A stretch of 64,000 nucleotides of DNA from Lachnospiraceae bacterium (lineage in GTDB: Bacteria; Bacillota; Clostridia; Lachnospirales; Lachnospiraceae), in contig SVEB01000041.1 of NCBI GenBank assembly GCA_015057635.1, positions 62,001 through 126,000 of the forward strand, given 5' to 3'. The translations under genes and the position numbers were made by a program. The notes below the pieces were generated by a model. The model made no database searches, was not told the DNA's origin, and saw only the letters and a program-made list of their open reading frames with translations. How positions within the stretch are numbered: the first letter of the stretch is position 1; the number at the start of each line of letters is the position of its first letter. Shown piece after piece: positions 17,161 through 29,122 of this stretch.

Positions 17161-17544
17161 ATGAAAAATAAAAAGTCTATTTTTAAAGGCATAGCGATGA
17201 TCACACAGATTGGAATTTCCATTATGGTGCCGGTATTCTTGTGTTTATTCATAGGAAAATGGCTGGATTCCTTATTTCACACCAGTTTTATTACAATCCT
17301 GTTCTTATTCTTAGGATTCGCGGCAGCATTTCGCAATGTCTATTTAATGACCCGGACATTTTATGCAAATGATCAGAAACGGGAGCATGAAGAATGGGAA
17401 AGAATGCATAATATGGGCTTAGAACGCAGACAGTATGTTAGCGAGGAAGAGCGCAGGAAAAAGGAAATGCACGATACGTTTGAACAATGGAAAAGCAAAC
17501 GGGAACAGGCAGAGAAAAAGGAAAATGAGAAAAGAAATGTGTGA
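17161..17544 (+). CDS. AtpZ/AtpI family protein
   Basis: A small membrane protein of 127 residues with two membrane segments (about 10-33 and 42-62) typical of the AtpZ/AtpI family found at the head of atp operons, then a charged helical tail (about 70-127) rich in E, R and K. Family members are linked to c-ring assembly or to magnesium/calcium transport. GGAGG precedes the ATG. It is the first gene of the operon and is followed by a second small membrane protein of the AtpI type. The tail is longer than in plain AtpZ proteins. Confidence 0.8.
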   Translation: MKNKKSIFKGIAMITQIGISIMVPVFLCLFIGKWLDSLFHTSFITILFLFLGFAAAFRNVYLMTRTFYANDQKREHEEWERMHNMGLERRQYVSEEERRKKEMHDTFEQWKSKREQAEKKENEKRNV

Positions 17545-17589
17545 TATTATACGCGTTAAGGATTCATAATAATAGGGAGTTTAACAAAG

Positions 17590-17997
17590 ATGCATGAAGG
17601 AAAACAGACTTTTTTGGAATTAATCATCGGAATTATTTTTTGTTCGACACTATTCTCTATACCAGGGTTTTTCTGGGGAGGGGATCGCGCGTCGTATTTT
17701 TTAGGTCTCGCCCTTGGGGTGGCAGTTGCCATTTCGATGGTAGTGAGCATGTATCGGTCCATTGACCGGTCACTTGAGATGAGCGAGAAGGACGCGGTCA
17801 GCTATACGAAGAAGAAAGTTCTGGTTCGTATTCTGATTATGGTAGTTGCCATTTTTGTCGTAATAACCAATTTAGAGACGTTTCATTTTTTAGGAGCTCT
17901 GGTTGGTATCTTATCACTAAAGTTTTCGGCCTATATACAGCCGTTAACCCATAAATTTATTTTTAAATTTAAAGAAAAAAGGAAGGTGAGAGAGTGA
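17590..17997 (+). CDS. atpI: ATP synthase subunit I (AtpI-like)
   Basis: A 135-residue membrane protein with four predicted segments (around 10-28, 34-55, 78-97 and 101-118), the usual layout of ATP synthase I proteins, which help assemble the c-ring. A basic end follows (FKFKEKRKVRE). The stop overlaps the GTG start of atpB by 4 bp (GTGA), so translation is coupled. The preceding gene is a different small AtpZ/AtpI protein. Confidence 0.82.
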   Translation: MHEGKQTFLELIIGIIFCSTLFSIPGFFWGGDRASYFLGLALGVAVAISMVVSMYRSIDRSLEMSEKDAVSYTKKKVLVRILIMVVAIFVVITNLETFHFLGALVGILSLKFSAYIQPLTHKFIFKFKEKRKVRE

Positions 17998-18746
17998 AGA
18001 TAGGAAGCACATTGCTTTCTGGAGGTTTAGGCAAACTGGGTGTACTGACATCCGATGTCGAATTCGGCATCAACGGATATGTAAAGTACCACCTGTTTGG
18101 ACATGAATTTGAGTTGACAACTACTCATATCAGCCTTCTGATTATCATGGTGACTTTAATTATATTCGCCCTGATTGCAAATCGTGCCATTAAGAAAGCG
18201 GATCCTAATAAGGTTCCAGGGCCATTTCTTAACATGATTGAATATATGGTAGAAGCCATTGATAATCTGACTAAGACTAGCATGGGAGAGAAGCATGGAT
18301 ATAAATTCTCCAATTATATTGGAACCCTATTTATATTTGTTTTATTCTCAAATATCTCGGGTCTATTTGGTCTCAGACCTCCAACAGCAGATTATGGTGT
18401 GACATTGGGACTTGCAATGATAACCTTCTTTTTAATCCACTATAATGGATTTAAGTATCAGAAGAGTAAGCATGTTACAAATCTATTCAAACCAATCTTC
18501 TTATCACCGATCAATATCATCGGTGAGATCGCAACACCAATCTCCATGTCATTACGTTTGTTCGGTAACGTTTTATCCGGTACTGTAATGATGGGTCTGA
18601 TTTACGGGTTGTTGCCAAAAGTTATATTATTATTCTGGCCAGGTGGACTTCATGCATATTTTGATGTGTTCTCCGGTGCCATCCAGACATACGTATTCTG
18701 TATGTTAACTATGGTATTTATTTCTCAGCAGTTTGATGAGGAGTAG
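17994..18746 (+). CDS. atpB: F0F1 ATP synthase subunit a
   Basis: Membrane subunit that forms the ion half-channels against the c-ring. The 250-residue protein carries the essential arginine in ISMSLRLFGNVLSG and several membrane segments. It starts with GTG at 17994, four bases inside the end of atpI, with GGAAGGTGAG upstream. The order AtpZ, AtpI, a, c, b, delta, alpha, gamma, beta, epsilon is complete. Confidence 0.96.
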   Translation: MKIGSTLLSGGLGKLGVLTSDVEFGINGYVKYHLFGHEFELTTTHISLLIIMVTLIIFALIANRAIKKADPNKVPGPFLNMIEYMVEAIDNLTKTSMGEKHGYKFSNYIGTLFIFVLFSNISGLFGLRPPTADYGVTLGLAMITFFLIHYNGFKYQKSKHVTNLFKPIFLSPINIIGEIATPISMSLRLFGNVLSGTVMMGLIYGLLPKVILLFWPGGLHAYFDVFSGAIQTYVFCMLTMVFISQQFDEE

Positions 18747-18766
18747 GAAGCCAAACTTAAGCGTAA

Positions 18767-19075
<309 letters not shown>

Positions 19076-19193
19076 TCCCTTTCGTTTAAGAGAGTGAAAG
19101 CGTGAAGCGTGTGCTTAGCAGCAATGCTTTAGCGCGATTGCTTACGAAAATAGTTTTTTGTAAGCCAGGAATATATCGAAGGGAGGCAAAATA

Positions 19194-19772
19194 GTGGTAA
19201 ATTTCATATCAAGCATGACAGGAACATTAGCAGCAGCAGTAACAGACGGTATGATGGAAAATCGTATCTTCGGTCTTGACGGACAGCTGTTAATCGATAC
19301 TGTGATTTTAGCACTTGCTGTATTTGCGCTATTTGCACTGTTATCTTATCTTTTATTCAATCCAGCAAGAGAATTGCTTGCAAAACGTCAGGCAAAGATC
19401 AAAGCTGAGATGGATTTTTCCGCAAAGGAAAAAGAAGATGCAATGCAGTTTAAGGCTGAATATGAAGCAAAGCTTAAGAACGCTTCTTCTGAAGTAGAAG
19501 AAATCTTAAGTGAAGGCAGAAAGAAAGCTCAGAAACGTGAGAATGAGATCATTGCAGAAGCAGATGAAGAAGCAAGACGCATTAGAGAACGTGCAAGCAG
19601 AGAAATCGAACTTGAAAAGAGCAAGTTAAAAGACGAAGTAAAACAGGAAATGATTTCTATAGCATCTGTTATGGCAGGTAAGATCATTGCAGGTAACATC
19701 GATGAAGCAAAGCAGGCTGCATTAGTTGACGAAGCTTTAAATGAGATGGGTGATGACACATGGCAAAATTAG
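19194..19772 (+). CDS. atpF: F0F1 ATP synthase subunit b
   Basis: Peripheral-stalk subunit of 192 residues: one N-terminal membrane helix (about 32-52) and a long charged alpha-helical stalk that dimerises and holds delta and alpha. It starts with GTG at 19194 after GGGAGG. Its last 13 bases overlap atpH. The GTG start and the gap upstream may lower its expression relative to subunit c. Confidence 0.94.
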   Translation: MVNFISSMTGTLAAAVTDGMMENRIFGLDGQLLIDTVILALAVFALFALLSYLLFNPARELLAKRQAKIKAEMDFSAKEKEDAMQFKAEYEAKLKNASSEVEEILSEGRKKAQKRENEIIAEADEEARRIRERASREIELEKSKLKDEVKQEMISIASVMAGKIIAGNIDEAKQAALVDEALNEMGDDTWQN

Positions 19773-20314
19773 TATCTAAAACATATGGTGATGCCTTGTT
19801 TGAACTAGCCCTTGAAAAGCAGACAATTGATACTGTCTTTGAAGAGATTAAGGAAGTCAAAGAGGTATTCACAGAGAATGAAGAGCTTATGAAGCTCTTA
19901 AATCATCCAAAGATCACAAAGGAAGAAAAGGTTAAGATCATCGAAAACATCTTCAAAGGAAGAGTAAGCGATGACGTGACCGGCTTCCTTGTGATCATTG
20001 TGGAGAAGGGAAGATATAATTCATTCGATGCAATCTTTGATTATTTCATTGCGGCTGTGAAGGAATATAAAAAGATTGGAATCGCTAAGGTTACTTCTGC
20101 TGTCGAGTTATCCGATGAGCAAAAGAAGAAGGTGGAAGAAAAGCTTCTTCAGACAACCATTTATACTTCCTTTGAGATGAACTATCATGTGGACAAATCA
20201 TTAATCGGTGGATTAATCATCCGAATCGGTGATCGTGTTGTGGATAGTTCCATTAAGACGAAATTAGATAAACTTGCAAGAAACTTGCAAAAGATTCAGC
20301 TTTCTACCTGCTAA
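19760..20314 (+). CDS. atpH: F0F1 ATP synthase subunit delta
   Basis: Connects the b stalk to the top of the alpha-beta hexamer. It is 184 residues long, with the N-terminal helical domain (KTYGDALFELALEK) and the conserved C-terminal segment LIGGLIIRIGDRVVDSSIKTKLDKL. It overlaps the end of atpF by 13 bp in another frame, so translation is coupled. Confidence 0.95.
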   Translation: MAKLVSKTYGDALFELALEKQTIDTVFEEIKEVKEVFTENEELMKLLNHPKITKEEKVKIIENIFKGRVSDDVTGFLVIIVEKGRYNSFDAIFDYFIAAVKEYKKIGIAKVTSAVELSDEQKKKVEEKLLQTTIYTSFEMNYHVDKSLIGGLIIRIGDRVVDSSIKTKLDKLARNLQKIQLSTC

Positions 20315-20342
20315 ATCTAGGTTTTGTAGAAACGCGTTATAA

Positions 20343-21878
<1,536 letters not shown>

Positions 21879-21896
21879 TAGAGAGGATGTGAAGCT

Positions 21897-22766
21897 ATGG
21901 CCTCAATGAGAGACATTAAAAGGCGTAAAGAGAGTATTCAGAGCACCGGTCAGATTACAAAGGCCATGAAGCTTGTATCTACAGTAAAACTGCAGAAAGC
22001 AAAGTCTCGTGCCGAGAATTCTCAGCCATACTTTGACCATATGTATGAAGCTGTATCTACAATGCTTCGTAAATCAAATAATATGTCACATCCTTATCTA
22101 ACATCAGGTAATTCAAAGAAGAAAGCAGTTATTGTTGTTACTTCCAACCGTGGTCTTGCAGGCGGATACAATTCGAATGTGATCAAGATGGTGATGGGTT
22201 CCGATATTCCAAAGGAAGATATGGTAATCTATGCAGTTGGACGTAAGGGCAAGGACGCATTAGGACGTCGTGGCTATGAAATAGCGAAAGATTATTCCGA
22301 AGTTATGAATGAGCCAATGTTCAAAGATGCGGTTGAAATCGGAAGCGAAGTGTTAAATGCATTTGCAAATAATGAAATAGGCGAGATCTATCTTGCTTAT
22401 ACAGTATTTAAAAATACTGTGACACATATCCCGACTTTCATCAAGCTTTTACCTGTTGATGTTAACAGCGTTCAGAGTGAAGAGAAGAAGGATACGATCG
22501 ACGACCTTACTTTAATGAACTATGAACCAGAAGCGGATGAAGCTTTGAATTTAATTATTCCAAAATATATTAACAGTTTAATCTATGGTGCGTTAGTACA
22601 GGCTCTTGCAAGTGAAAATGGTGCAAGAATGCAGGCGATGGATTCCGCTACAAACAATGCGGAAGATATGATTTCAAACTTATCCTTAAGCTATAACCGT
22701 GCTCGTCAGAGCGTGATTACACAGGAATTAACGGAAATCATCGCTGGTGCCAACGCGATTGAATAA
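21897..22766 (+). CDS. atpG: F0F1 ATP synthase subunit gamma
   Basis: Central rotor shaft of F1, 289 residues. The N-terminal coiled-coil strand MASMRDIKRRKESIQSTGQI and the C-terminal helix SYNRARQSVITQELTEIIAG are conserved. It follows atpA by 18 bp. Confidence 0.97.
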   Translation: MASMRDIKRRKESIQSTGQITKAMKLVSTVKLQKAKSRAENSQPYFDHMYEAVSTMLRKSNNMSHPYLTSGNSKKKAVIVVTSNRGLAGGYNSNVIKMVMGSDIPKEDMVIYAVGRKGKDALGRRGYEIAKDYSEVMNEPMFKDAVEIGSEVLNAFANNEIGEIYLAYTVFKNTVTHIPTFIKLLPVDVNSVQSEEKKDTIDDLTLMNYEPEADEALNLIIPKYINSLIYGALVQALASENGARMQAMDSATNNAEDMISNLSLSYNRARQSVITQELTEIIAGANAIE

Positions 22767-22772
22767 TCGTAG

Positions 22773-24200
<1,428 letters not shown>

Positions 24201-24232
24201 GTTTTGCCTCAAAAGCAGGATAGGAGATCAAG

Positions 24233-24652
24233 ATGGCAGATGAAAGCAGATTATTCAAATTAAAGGTAATCTCTCCCGACAGGATCTTCTTTGACGGAGA
24301 GGCAGATATGATCGAAGTAAAGACAACAGAAGGAGAGATGGGTATCTACAAGAACCATATCCCTCTTACGGCAATCTTAGCGCCTGGTGTGTTAAAAATT
24401 AAAAATGGCGGCGAAGAAAGACAGGCAGCTTTACTTGATGGTTTTATCGAAATCCTTGGTGATAAAGTCACAATTTTAGCGGAAGCATGCGAATGGCCGG
24501 AAGAAATCGACCTGAACCGTGCGGAAGAAGCTAGAATCCGTGCAGAACGCCGTTTAAAGAGCGCAAATGGTGAAATTAATGAAACTCGCGCCGAAATGGC
24601 ACTGCGCCGATCCTTAATTCGTATCGAACTTGCTCAGAAGGGCCAGAAATAG
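24233..24652 (+). CDS. atpC: F0F1 ATP synthase subunit epsilon
   Basis: Rotor subunit that can inhibit ATP hydrolysis, 139 residues. The N-terminal beta-sandwich (FKLKVISPDRIFFDG, EGEMGIYKNHIPL) and the C-terminal two-helix domain (LNRAEEARIRAERRL onward) are both present. It is the last gene of the operon; the long palindrome C begins 25 bp after the stop. Confidence 0.96.
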   Translation: MADESRLFKLKVISPDRIFFDGEADMIEVKTTEGEMGIYKNHIPLTAILAPGVLKIKNGGEERQAALLDGFIEILGDKVTILAEACEWPEEIDLNRAEEARIRAERRLKSANGEINETRAEMALRRSLIRIELAQKGQK

Positions 24653-24676
24653 CCCAAAAGACGTAGGTTTGGTGAG

Positions 24677-24903
24677 GACGAAGAACGGAGTGCGAAGAGC
24701 GGACGGATTCGAAAGCACGATGCGTTTTAAATGTTTGGACGCATGAGCGGACAAAAAGCCCGTTCGTCTTTGACTATCAGACAGAAATTCACTGTCTGCT
24801 ATTCAAAGACGAACGGGCTTTTTGTGCGTCATGAGCCGGACATTTAAAATGCATCGCACTTTCGAATCCGCCCGCTTTTCGCACTCCGGTCCTCTATTTC
24901 GTC
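24677..24903 (+). repeat. Long palindromic element, copy C (long form)
   Basis: A 227-bp imperfect hairpin. Its ends are GACGAAGAACGGAGTGCG and the near-complement ending at 24903. The left core GTTTGGACGCATGAGCGGA lies at 24733-24751 and the right core GTGCGTCATGAGCCGGACATT at 24824-24844. The inner arm AAAAAGCCCGTTCGTCTTT pairs perfectly with its partner, and the loop (24773-24804) CTATCAGACAG...CTGTCTGCTATTC is nearly the same as in copy A. It directly follows the atp operon and could terminate it or protect its 3' end. Confidence 0.85.
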
Positions 24904-25200
24904 TTTCCTCTAATTCTGACGGTGGGACTGGACTATACGGCAGAGTAGGGAGAGATTGAGGAGCGGTCCAAGAGAGCATAAGGAGAGAATGATAGAATGG
25001 TTAAGGAGTAGGCCATGAGAGTGTGAGGAGAGATAAGTGAAGGTGGAGTAAGCAAGAGAGCGCAAGGGGACAAGGATAAGTGGTTCAAGAGTGTGTAAAG
25101 AAAATGGTAGGTGATTGAGAAGTGAGGGAAGTGTATGAAAAATGAGCGGAAGAAGTGACGAGAAGGGAAAGGGACTGTATAAAACACCATTTACTGGGAA
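24904..25200 (+). other. Purine-rich tract after palindrome C
   Basis: About 270 bp of A and G with very few C (GAG, AAG, GTG-type words throughout), with no ribosome binding site or protein-like frame. It lies between palindrome C and the YwmB-like gene. Confidence 0.5.
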
Positions 25201-25227
25201 AGATTTTAGGGAATGGAGGTTTTGGTT

Positions 25228-26088
25228 ATGGAATATGAGAATGGGACAAGGTTGCCGAAGAGGAAGGAAATCGGAAACTTTGGTGAGCTGATACGAAATA
25301 AGAAGGTTATTTGGGGATTATATATACTGGCTGTTTTATGGATGGCAGTGGGAGCGCAGTTTGTGGTAAGGAGGGTGTTCGCAAGGGAGACTGGGATTAC
25401 CCAGGCGTTTGTGAATACCGATACCGGACTGGTGGAGAGTACGTTAGAGATGACGGCTGCGTATGGCAAGGATACGCTTACAGAAGCAGATAAGAAGGAA
25501 CTGATTTCTTATCTCGCAAATGGACTGGGGATTAAGTCTGAAGAGAAAGTGGATGTGACATCCAATGAATCGAGGATTGAGATGACATTCGTACGAAAGG
25601 CCAAAAAGGCGGATACAACGATTAAGGTGATCAGCCTTCTTGATAATCCGGTGACGGATGCATTTGCACAGGTGGAGGAAAGTAGAGAAGCAACCCATTA
25701 TATTGTGGTTCGGCTTACGATTTTTGAGGATATGAATTCAGATATTTTAGCATATCAGAAGAAACTTAAGGATCTGCTTGCAGAACTGGATATTAAACAG
25801 AAGAATGTGAATACGACACTGCAGTTTAGCGGGTCATATGCAGGAAATCTTTCTTTGGAGGAAAAGAATCAGGTCGCAGATGAGATGATCGGAAACCTGG
25901 AAGGCGAGATTGTATTTGAAAGCAGAGAGAATGATCTGTATACAATTTATGCATATACAGGATCGATTCCGGAGTACATTACCGTAGATCATAATAAGAT
26001 TAATATACAGGTGGCAATGTCTTATGATCAGAGCACCGATACGACAAAGGTTTATTTGGCTACACCGATTATCAGCGGAGACTGGTAG
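25228..26088 (+). CDS. YwmB-like protein (TATA-box-binding-like fold family)
   Basis: A 286-residue exported or membrane-anchored protein with one N-terminal membrane segment (about 33-50, VIWGLYILAVLWMAVGAQF) and an extracytoplasmic domain of two similar halves. It resembles Bacillus YwmB in length, topology and place shortly after the atp operon. YwmB has no known function; it is named from a structural similarity to TATA-box-binding proteins and is found in spore formers. The start at 25228 is chosen because GGAGGT at 25215-25220 gives good spacing to it and overlaps the alternative ATG at 25213. Confidence 0.65.
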   Translation: MEYENGTRLPKRKEIGNFGELIRNKKVIWGLYILAVLWMAVGAQFVVRRVFARETGITQAFVNTDTGLVESTLEMTAAYGKDTLTEADKKELISYLANGLGIKSEEKVDVTSNESRIEMTFVRKAKKADTTIKVISLLDNPVTDAFAQVEESREATHYIVVRLTIFEDMNSDILAYQKKLKDLLAELDIKQKNVNTTLQFSGSYAGNLSLEEKNQVADEMIGNLEGEIVFESRENDLYTIYAYTGSIPEYITVDHNKINIQVAMSYDQSTDTTKVYLATPIISGDW

Positions 26089-26146
26089 AAAGAGGAAGTT
26101 ACAAAATGAGATAAACGAAACGAAGGAACGATAGAATTCGATAAAA

Positions 26147-26179
26147 ATGAAGAAGAAATGAAGAAGAAATGAAGAAGAA
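26147..26179 (+). repeat. Three tandem copies of an 11-bp unit
   Basis: The unit ATGAAGAAGAA is repeated three times without change, followed by a partial fourth copy. It is intergenic after the YwmB-like gene. Confidence 0.85.
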
Positions 26180-26212
26180 ATGATGAAAAGCGTTAAAAGC
26201 CTATGAAATTAG

Positions 26213-26288
26213 AAGCCCGAAATGTGGAAGCAAAGATTGGATACTGGTTTTGATATGTGATTTCTTTCTTCTGTATTTCGGGCTTTTT
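26213..26288. terminator. Possible terminator with a long loop
   Basis: A 10-bp stem, AGCCCGAAAT (26213-26222) with ATTTCGGGCT (26275-26284), then a T-run. The loop is about 52 bases, which is unusual. It lies between convergent genes. Confidence 0.5.
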
Positions 26289-26344
26289 AGGCTTGCTATT
26301 TTAGAATCCGTATTTTTCGTTTGGACTAGTATCGGATATTAGAA

Positions 26345-27172
26345 TTAGTATTTGATTTTAGGACGATAGTGCTCGAAGATCACCATGTCGTTTCGCATTT
26401 CATAATAGTGCTTTTTATCGGTATCGCGAATGGTCCATACAGCTTTCATGGCACCCATTTTTTCAGACAGGCGGACAAGAATTGTTTTCTTGTCTTTTTC
26501 ATATGCAATAAAATGAGGTCTGGAAGTGACATTGGTAAGTACATTAGACAGACAGAATGCCTTGAAGAAACCGAGCTGTTTTAACTCTTCCATGCCGGCG
26601 CTTAACTGACCTCTTAAAATATCGGGTGCATTTTTTCGAAACCAGGATACGATATAAGGCTGGAAACTTTCAATGCAGAAGTCGCCCTGATAGCTTCTTA
26701 GGATCGGAAGAGCACGTTCGCATAAAAGCTTATTCTTGGAGCCATTTTTAAATTCTACGACAACTGGCACCTTGCCGTCGATGACACGGAGCGCTTCTGT
26801 AAAAAGAGGAATCTTCTGATCCGTGCCGCACAGACGGAAGTCACAGAGTTCTTCGTAAGTATAGGAGCTTATCGCACCTGGAAGATTGCATACCCGGTCT
26901 AAGGTATCATCATGGAACACTACGATTTTATCGTCTTTGGTAAGCTGAATATCAAGCTCGATGCCATATCCATTTTTTACAGCATTGGAGAAAGCAGCAA
27001 TGGAGTTCTCAGGGATCTTCTTATCTTTTGTATGAAGACCGCGGTGGGCAATATTTTGGTGCAGAAATGGGGCACGTTTCTCTTCGCTGCATGTTCCGGG
27101 AGCGACAAGGAAAGCAAAGATAAATACAAGCAGTGCAAGAATGATAGCTGTGGTAAGCAGGAATGGTAACAT
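26345..27172 (-). CDS. Glycerophosphodiester phosphodiesterase
   Basis: Hydrolyses glycerophosphodiesters to glycerol-3-phosphate and an alcohol. The 275-residue protein has an N-terminal membrane anchor (about 2-23) and a GDPD barrel with the family signatures NIAHRGLHT (catalytic His-Arg), ENSIAAFSNAVKNGYGIELD and DKIVVFHDDTLDRVC. The metal-site Glu and Asp (ELDIQL) and the second histidine (FHDD) are present. The anchor suggests it acts at the membrane on deacylated lipids or teichoic-acid-type substrates (inference). It has its own promoter at 27220-27248. Confidence 0.9.
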   Translation of the reverse strand: MLPFLLTTAIILALLVFIFAFLVAPGTCSEEKRAPFLHQNIAHRGLHTKDKKIPENSIAAFSNAVKNGYGIELDIQLTKDDKIVVFHDDTLDRVCNLPGAISSYTYEELCDFRLCGTDQKIPLFTEALRVIDGKVPVVVEFKNGSKNKLLCERALPILRSYQGDFCIESFQPYIVSWFRKNAPDILRGQLSAGMEELKQLGFFKAFCLSNVLTNVTSRPHFIAYEKDKKTILVRLSEKMGAMKAVWTIRDTDKKHYYEMRNDMVIFEHYRPKIKY

Positions 27173-27219
27173 AGTTGTAGTCCTTTCTGATTCAGTGAGT
27201 AATCTTTAATCTAACGGCC

Positions 27220-27248
27220 ATTGTAGCACAAACAAAATATGGGGTCAA
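27220..27248 (-). promoter_or_regulatory. Promoter of the glycerophosphodiesterase gene
   Basis: Minus-strand TTGACC (27243-27248) and extended -10 TGCTACAAT (TACAAT at 27220-27225), 17 bp apart. Confidence 0.7.
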
Positions 27249-27256
27249 ATTAAGCC

Positions 27257-27285
27257 TTGATGTAAGGTTAGGACTTTAGTAGAAT
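27257..27285 (+). promoter_or_regulatory. Promoter of the yfcE-like gene
   Basis: TTGATG (27257-27262) and TAGAAT (27280-27285), 17 bp apart, back to back with the promoter on the other strand. Confidence 0.6.
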
Positions 27286-27404
27286 AGAACTATTAGGAAA
27301 CAGGAATAGAGAAATAAAAATAGAAAAGAAGCCATGATAGAACAAGCCAGGAGCGCTGTTAAAGTCATTGCTTTTCAATCAGGCTTAAATATGGAGGACA
27401 CAAG

Positions 27405-27947
27405 ATGAGATTAATGATTGCATCCGATATTCACGGATCCGCTTATTATATGGAACAGTTAGTGGAAGCCTATAAAAGAGAGGGCGCAGAAAAGCTGCTT
27501 TTATTAGGTGATTTACTGTATCATGGACCAAGAAATGATTTACCACAGGGATATGAACCAAAGAAGGTAATTCAGATTCTAAATGGCATGAAAGAAGAGT
27601 TATTATGCGTACGCGGAAACTGTGAGGCGGAAGTGGACCAGATGGTATTAGAGTTCCCGGTTCTTGCCGACTACATTATGCTGTATTTAGACGGTCATAC
27701 TTTCTTTGCGACACACGGCCATCATTATAATGAGGACAGCCTTCCTCCTTTAAAGAAGGGAGACATCCTGTTACACGGCCACACTCATATCCAAGCCCTA
27801 AAAAAGACAGACGACTATATCTACCTAAACCCAGGTTCCGTCTCTATCCCAAAGGCAGGAAACACCAACAGCTACATGATCTACGATTCCCACACTGTCA
27901 CTCTAAAATCCCTCTCCGGAGACGTTATAGACGAGCTTTCTTTATAG
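27405..27947 (+). CDS. yfcE: YfcE-type metallophosphodiesterase
   Basis: Metal-dependent phosphodiesterase of the YfcE/MJ0936 group, 180 residues. The metal-binding motifs are all visible: MIASDIHGS (D-x-H), LLLGDLLYHGPR (GD), VRGNCEAEVD (GNC in place of GNH/D), FATHGHHYNEDS (H) and LLHGHTHI (GH-x-H). It acts in vitro on bis-pNPP and similar substrates; the physiological substrate is unknown. GGAGG precedes the ATG. Palindrome D starts 40 bp after the stop. Confidence 0.9.
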   Translation: MRLMIASDIHGSAYYMEQLVEAYKREGAEKLLLLGDLLYHGPRNDLPQGYEPKKVIQILNGMKEELLCVRGNCEAEVDQMVLEFPVLADYIMLYLDGHTFFATHGHHYNEDSLPPLKKGDILLHGHTHIQALKKTDDYIYLNPGSVSIPKAGNTNSYMIYDSHTVTLKSLSGDVIDELSL

Positions 27948-27987
27948 GAGTGCCTCACTGGTGGGGAGGAAGTGCCTCACTAGTAGG

Positions 27988-28122
27988 AAAGAAGAGACGG
28001 CACGCGAAGAGGCCGGCGGCTGTGGGGCGATCTATTTTCCGAATGTTCGGACGCATGAGCGGACATTCCGGAAAATAGATCGCCCCACAGCCGCCGGCCT
28101 CTTCGCGTGCCGCCTCTTCTTT
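27988..28122 (+). repeat. Long palindromic element, copy D (short form)
   Basis: A 135-bp hairpin with arms of about 60 bp that are almost perfectly complementary (left arm starts AAAGAAGAGACGGCACGCG). The apex is GTTCGGACGCATGAGCGGACATTC (28045-28068), with the left-core motif in the terminal loop. The inner arm and inner loop of copies A-C are absent. Two direct copies of AGTGCCTCACT (27949 and 27971) lie just upstream. It is followed by an A/G-rich tract containing an AAGT repeat. Confidence 0.85.
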
Positions 28123-28203
28123 TACATTTTATGAATGCGGGAGTGCGATACACAGAGCAGGTATTGAAGAAGGAAAATCAGTACATAAAAGAAAAAAGAA
28201 AGA

Positions 28204-28229
28204 AAGTAAGTAAGTAAGTAAGTAAGTAA
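28204..28229 (+). repeat. Tetranucleotide repeat (AAGT)6
   Basis: Six tandem AAGT units in the purine-rich tail after palindrome D; intergenic, so not a coding contingency repeat. A promoter-spacing effect on the next gene is possible but not evident. Confidence 0.9.
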
Positions 28230-28482
28230 TGGGGCGAAGGAAAAAAGAGACGATTGGGAAGTACTTGTGTATAAAGATATCCTATGATAAGGATTAGAAT
28301 AGAGGGAAAAATTAATTGTGAATGTTAGCTGTTTTGGGGATATAAGTTTAGCATGGGAATGAGAATGTTTGGTTGTTGTTTTCTTGAATTTTTAGTATGG
28401 TATAGGGAAAGAGGTTGATTACTGCTAAAAAAATTTATAGAATACTAGCAAAAGAGAGATTGTAATTCGTGGAGGTGACAAA

Positions 28483-28845
28483 ATGAAACTGAGAAATGTT
28501 TTAATAGTTGTAGACGATGTCGAACGTTCCAAGAAGTTTTATAAGGAGTTATTTGGACTGGATGTTGTTTTAGATAATGGCGGGAATGTGATTTTGACTG
28601 AGGGGTTAGTGCTTCAGGAGAAGAGCATATGGAAATCGTTTATGGATGGGGAGGTTATTCCTAGAAATAATGCATGGGAATTATATTTTGAAGAGAAAGA
28701 TATGGATGGATTCGTAAAGAAACTAGATGCGTATGAAAATGAGATTGTTTATGTAAATCGGCTTATGGAATATCCTTGGGGCAAAAAGATCGTGAGATTT
28801 TATGACCCAGACGGGAATCTAATCGAAGTGGGAACACCAATGTAG
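28483..28845 (+). CDS. VOC-family (glyoxalase/bleomycin-resistance fold) protein
   Basis: A 120-residue protein of the vicinal oxygen chelate superfamily. The N-terminal module MKLRNVLIVVDDVERSKKFYKELFGLDVV and the end VRFYDPDGNLIEVGTPM are typical. Such proteins include lyases, dioxygenases and drug-binding proteins, so the substrate cannot be named. GGAGGTG precedes the ATG. It stands alone between palindromes D and E. Confidence 0.88.
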   Translation: MKLRNVLIVVDDVERSKKFYKELFGLDVVLDNGGNVILTEGLVLQEKSIWKSFMDGEVIPRNNAWELYFEEKDMDGFVKKLDAYENEIVYVNRLMEYPWGKKIVRFYDPDGNLIEVGTPM

Positions 28846-29043
28846 GGATGCGTTATTATTCTTGATCCTGTTTTGCGAAATATTAACATCGAATTAACAG
28901 ATGACCTTATCACGAAAGATAAAGGATTATAGAAACGGAACCATTCATATAGCGTTTGGTACAGTGTGTATAGGCGAACCGATACACATCGTTTATTTCT
29001 AACTATTCTTAAATACTTTTATTTTGATTTGGTTTTTTATGTG

Positions 29044-29070
29044 GTTTTATATCCGTCAAGGATATAAAAC
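29044..29070. other. AT-rich hairpin
   Basis: A perfect stem, GTTTTATATCC/GGATATAAAAC, with a five-base loop, lying after the VOC gene. No T-run follows on the plus strand, so it is not a clear terminator. The rest of 28846-29122 shows no gene. Confidence 0.5.
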
Positions 29071-29122
29071 TAGTTTAACTTGATAGGTAGAATATTGGCT
29101 GAGAGGTTACGAGGCAGAGGAA

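Noticed and set aside
24933-25190. 85-codon minus-strand frame opposite the purine tract
   Set aside because: Composition follows the base skew (Ser, Leu, Phe, His, Pro); no start signal.
28204-28229. AAGT repeat as a phase-variation switch
   Set aside because: It is not in a coding frame and is more than 250 bp from the next start, so no switch is evident.
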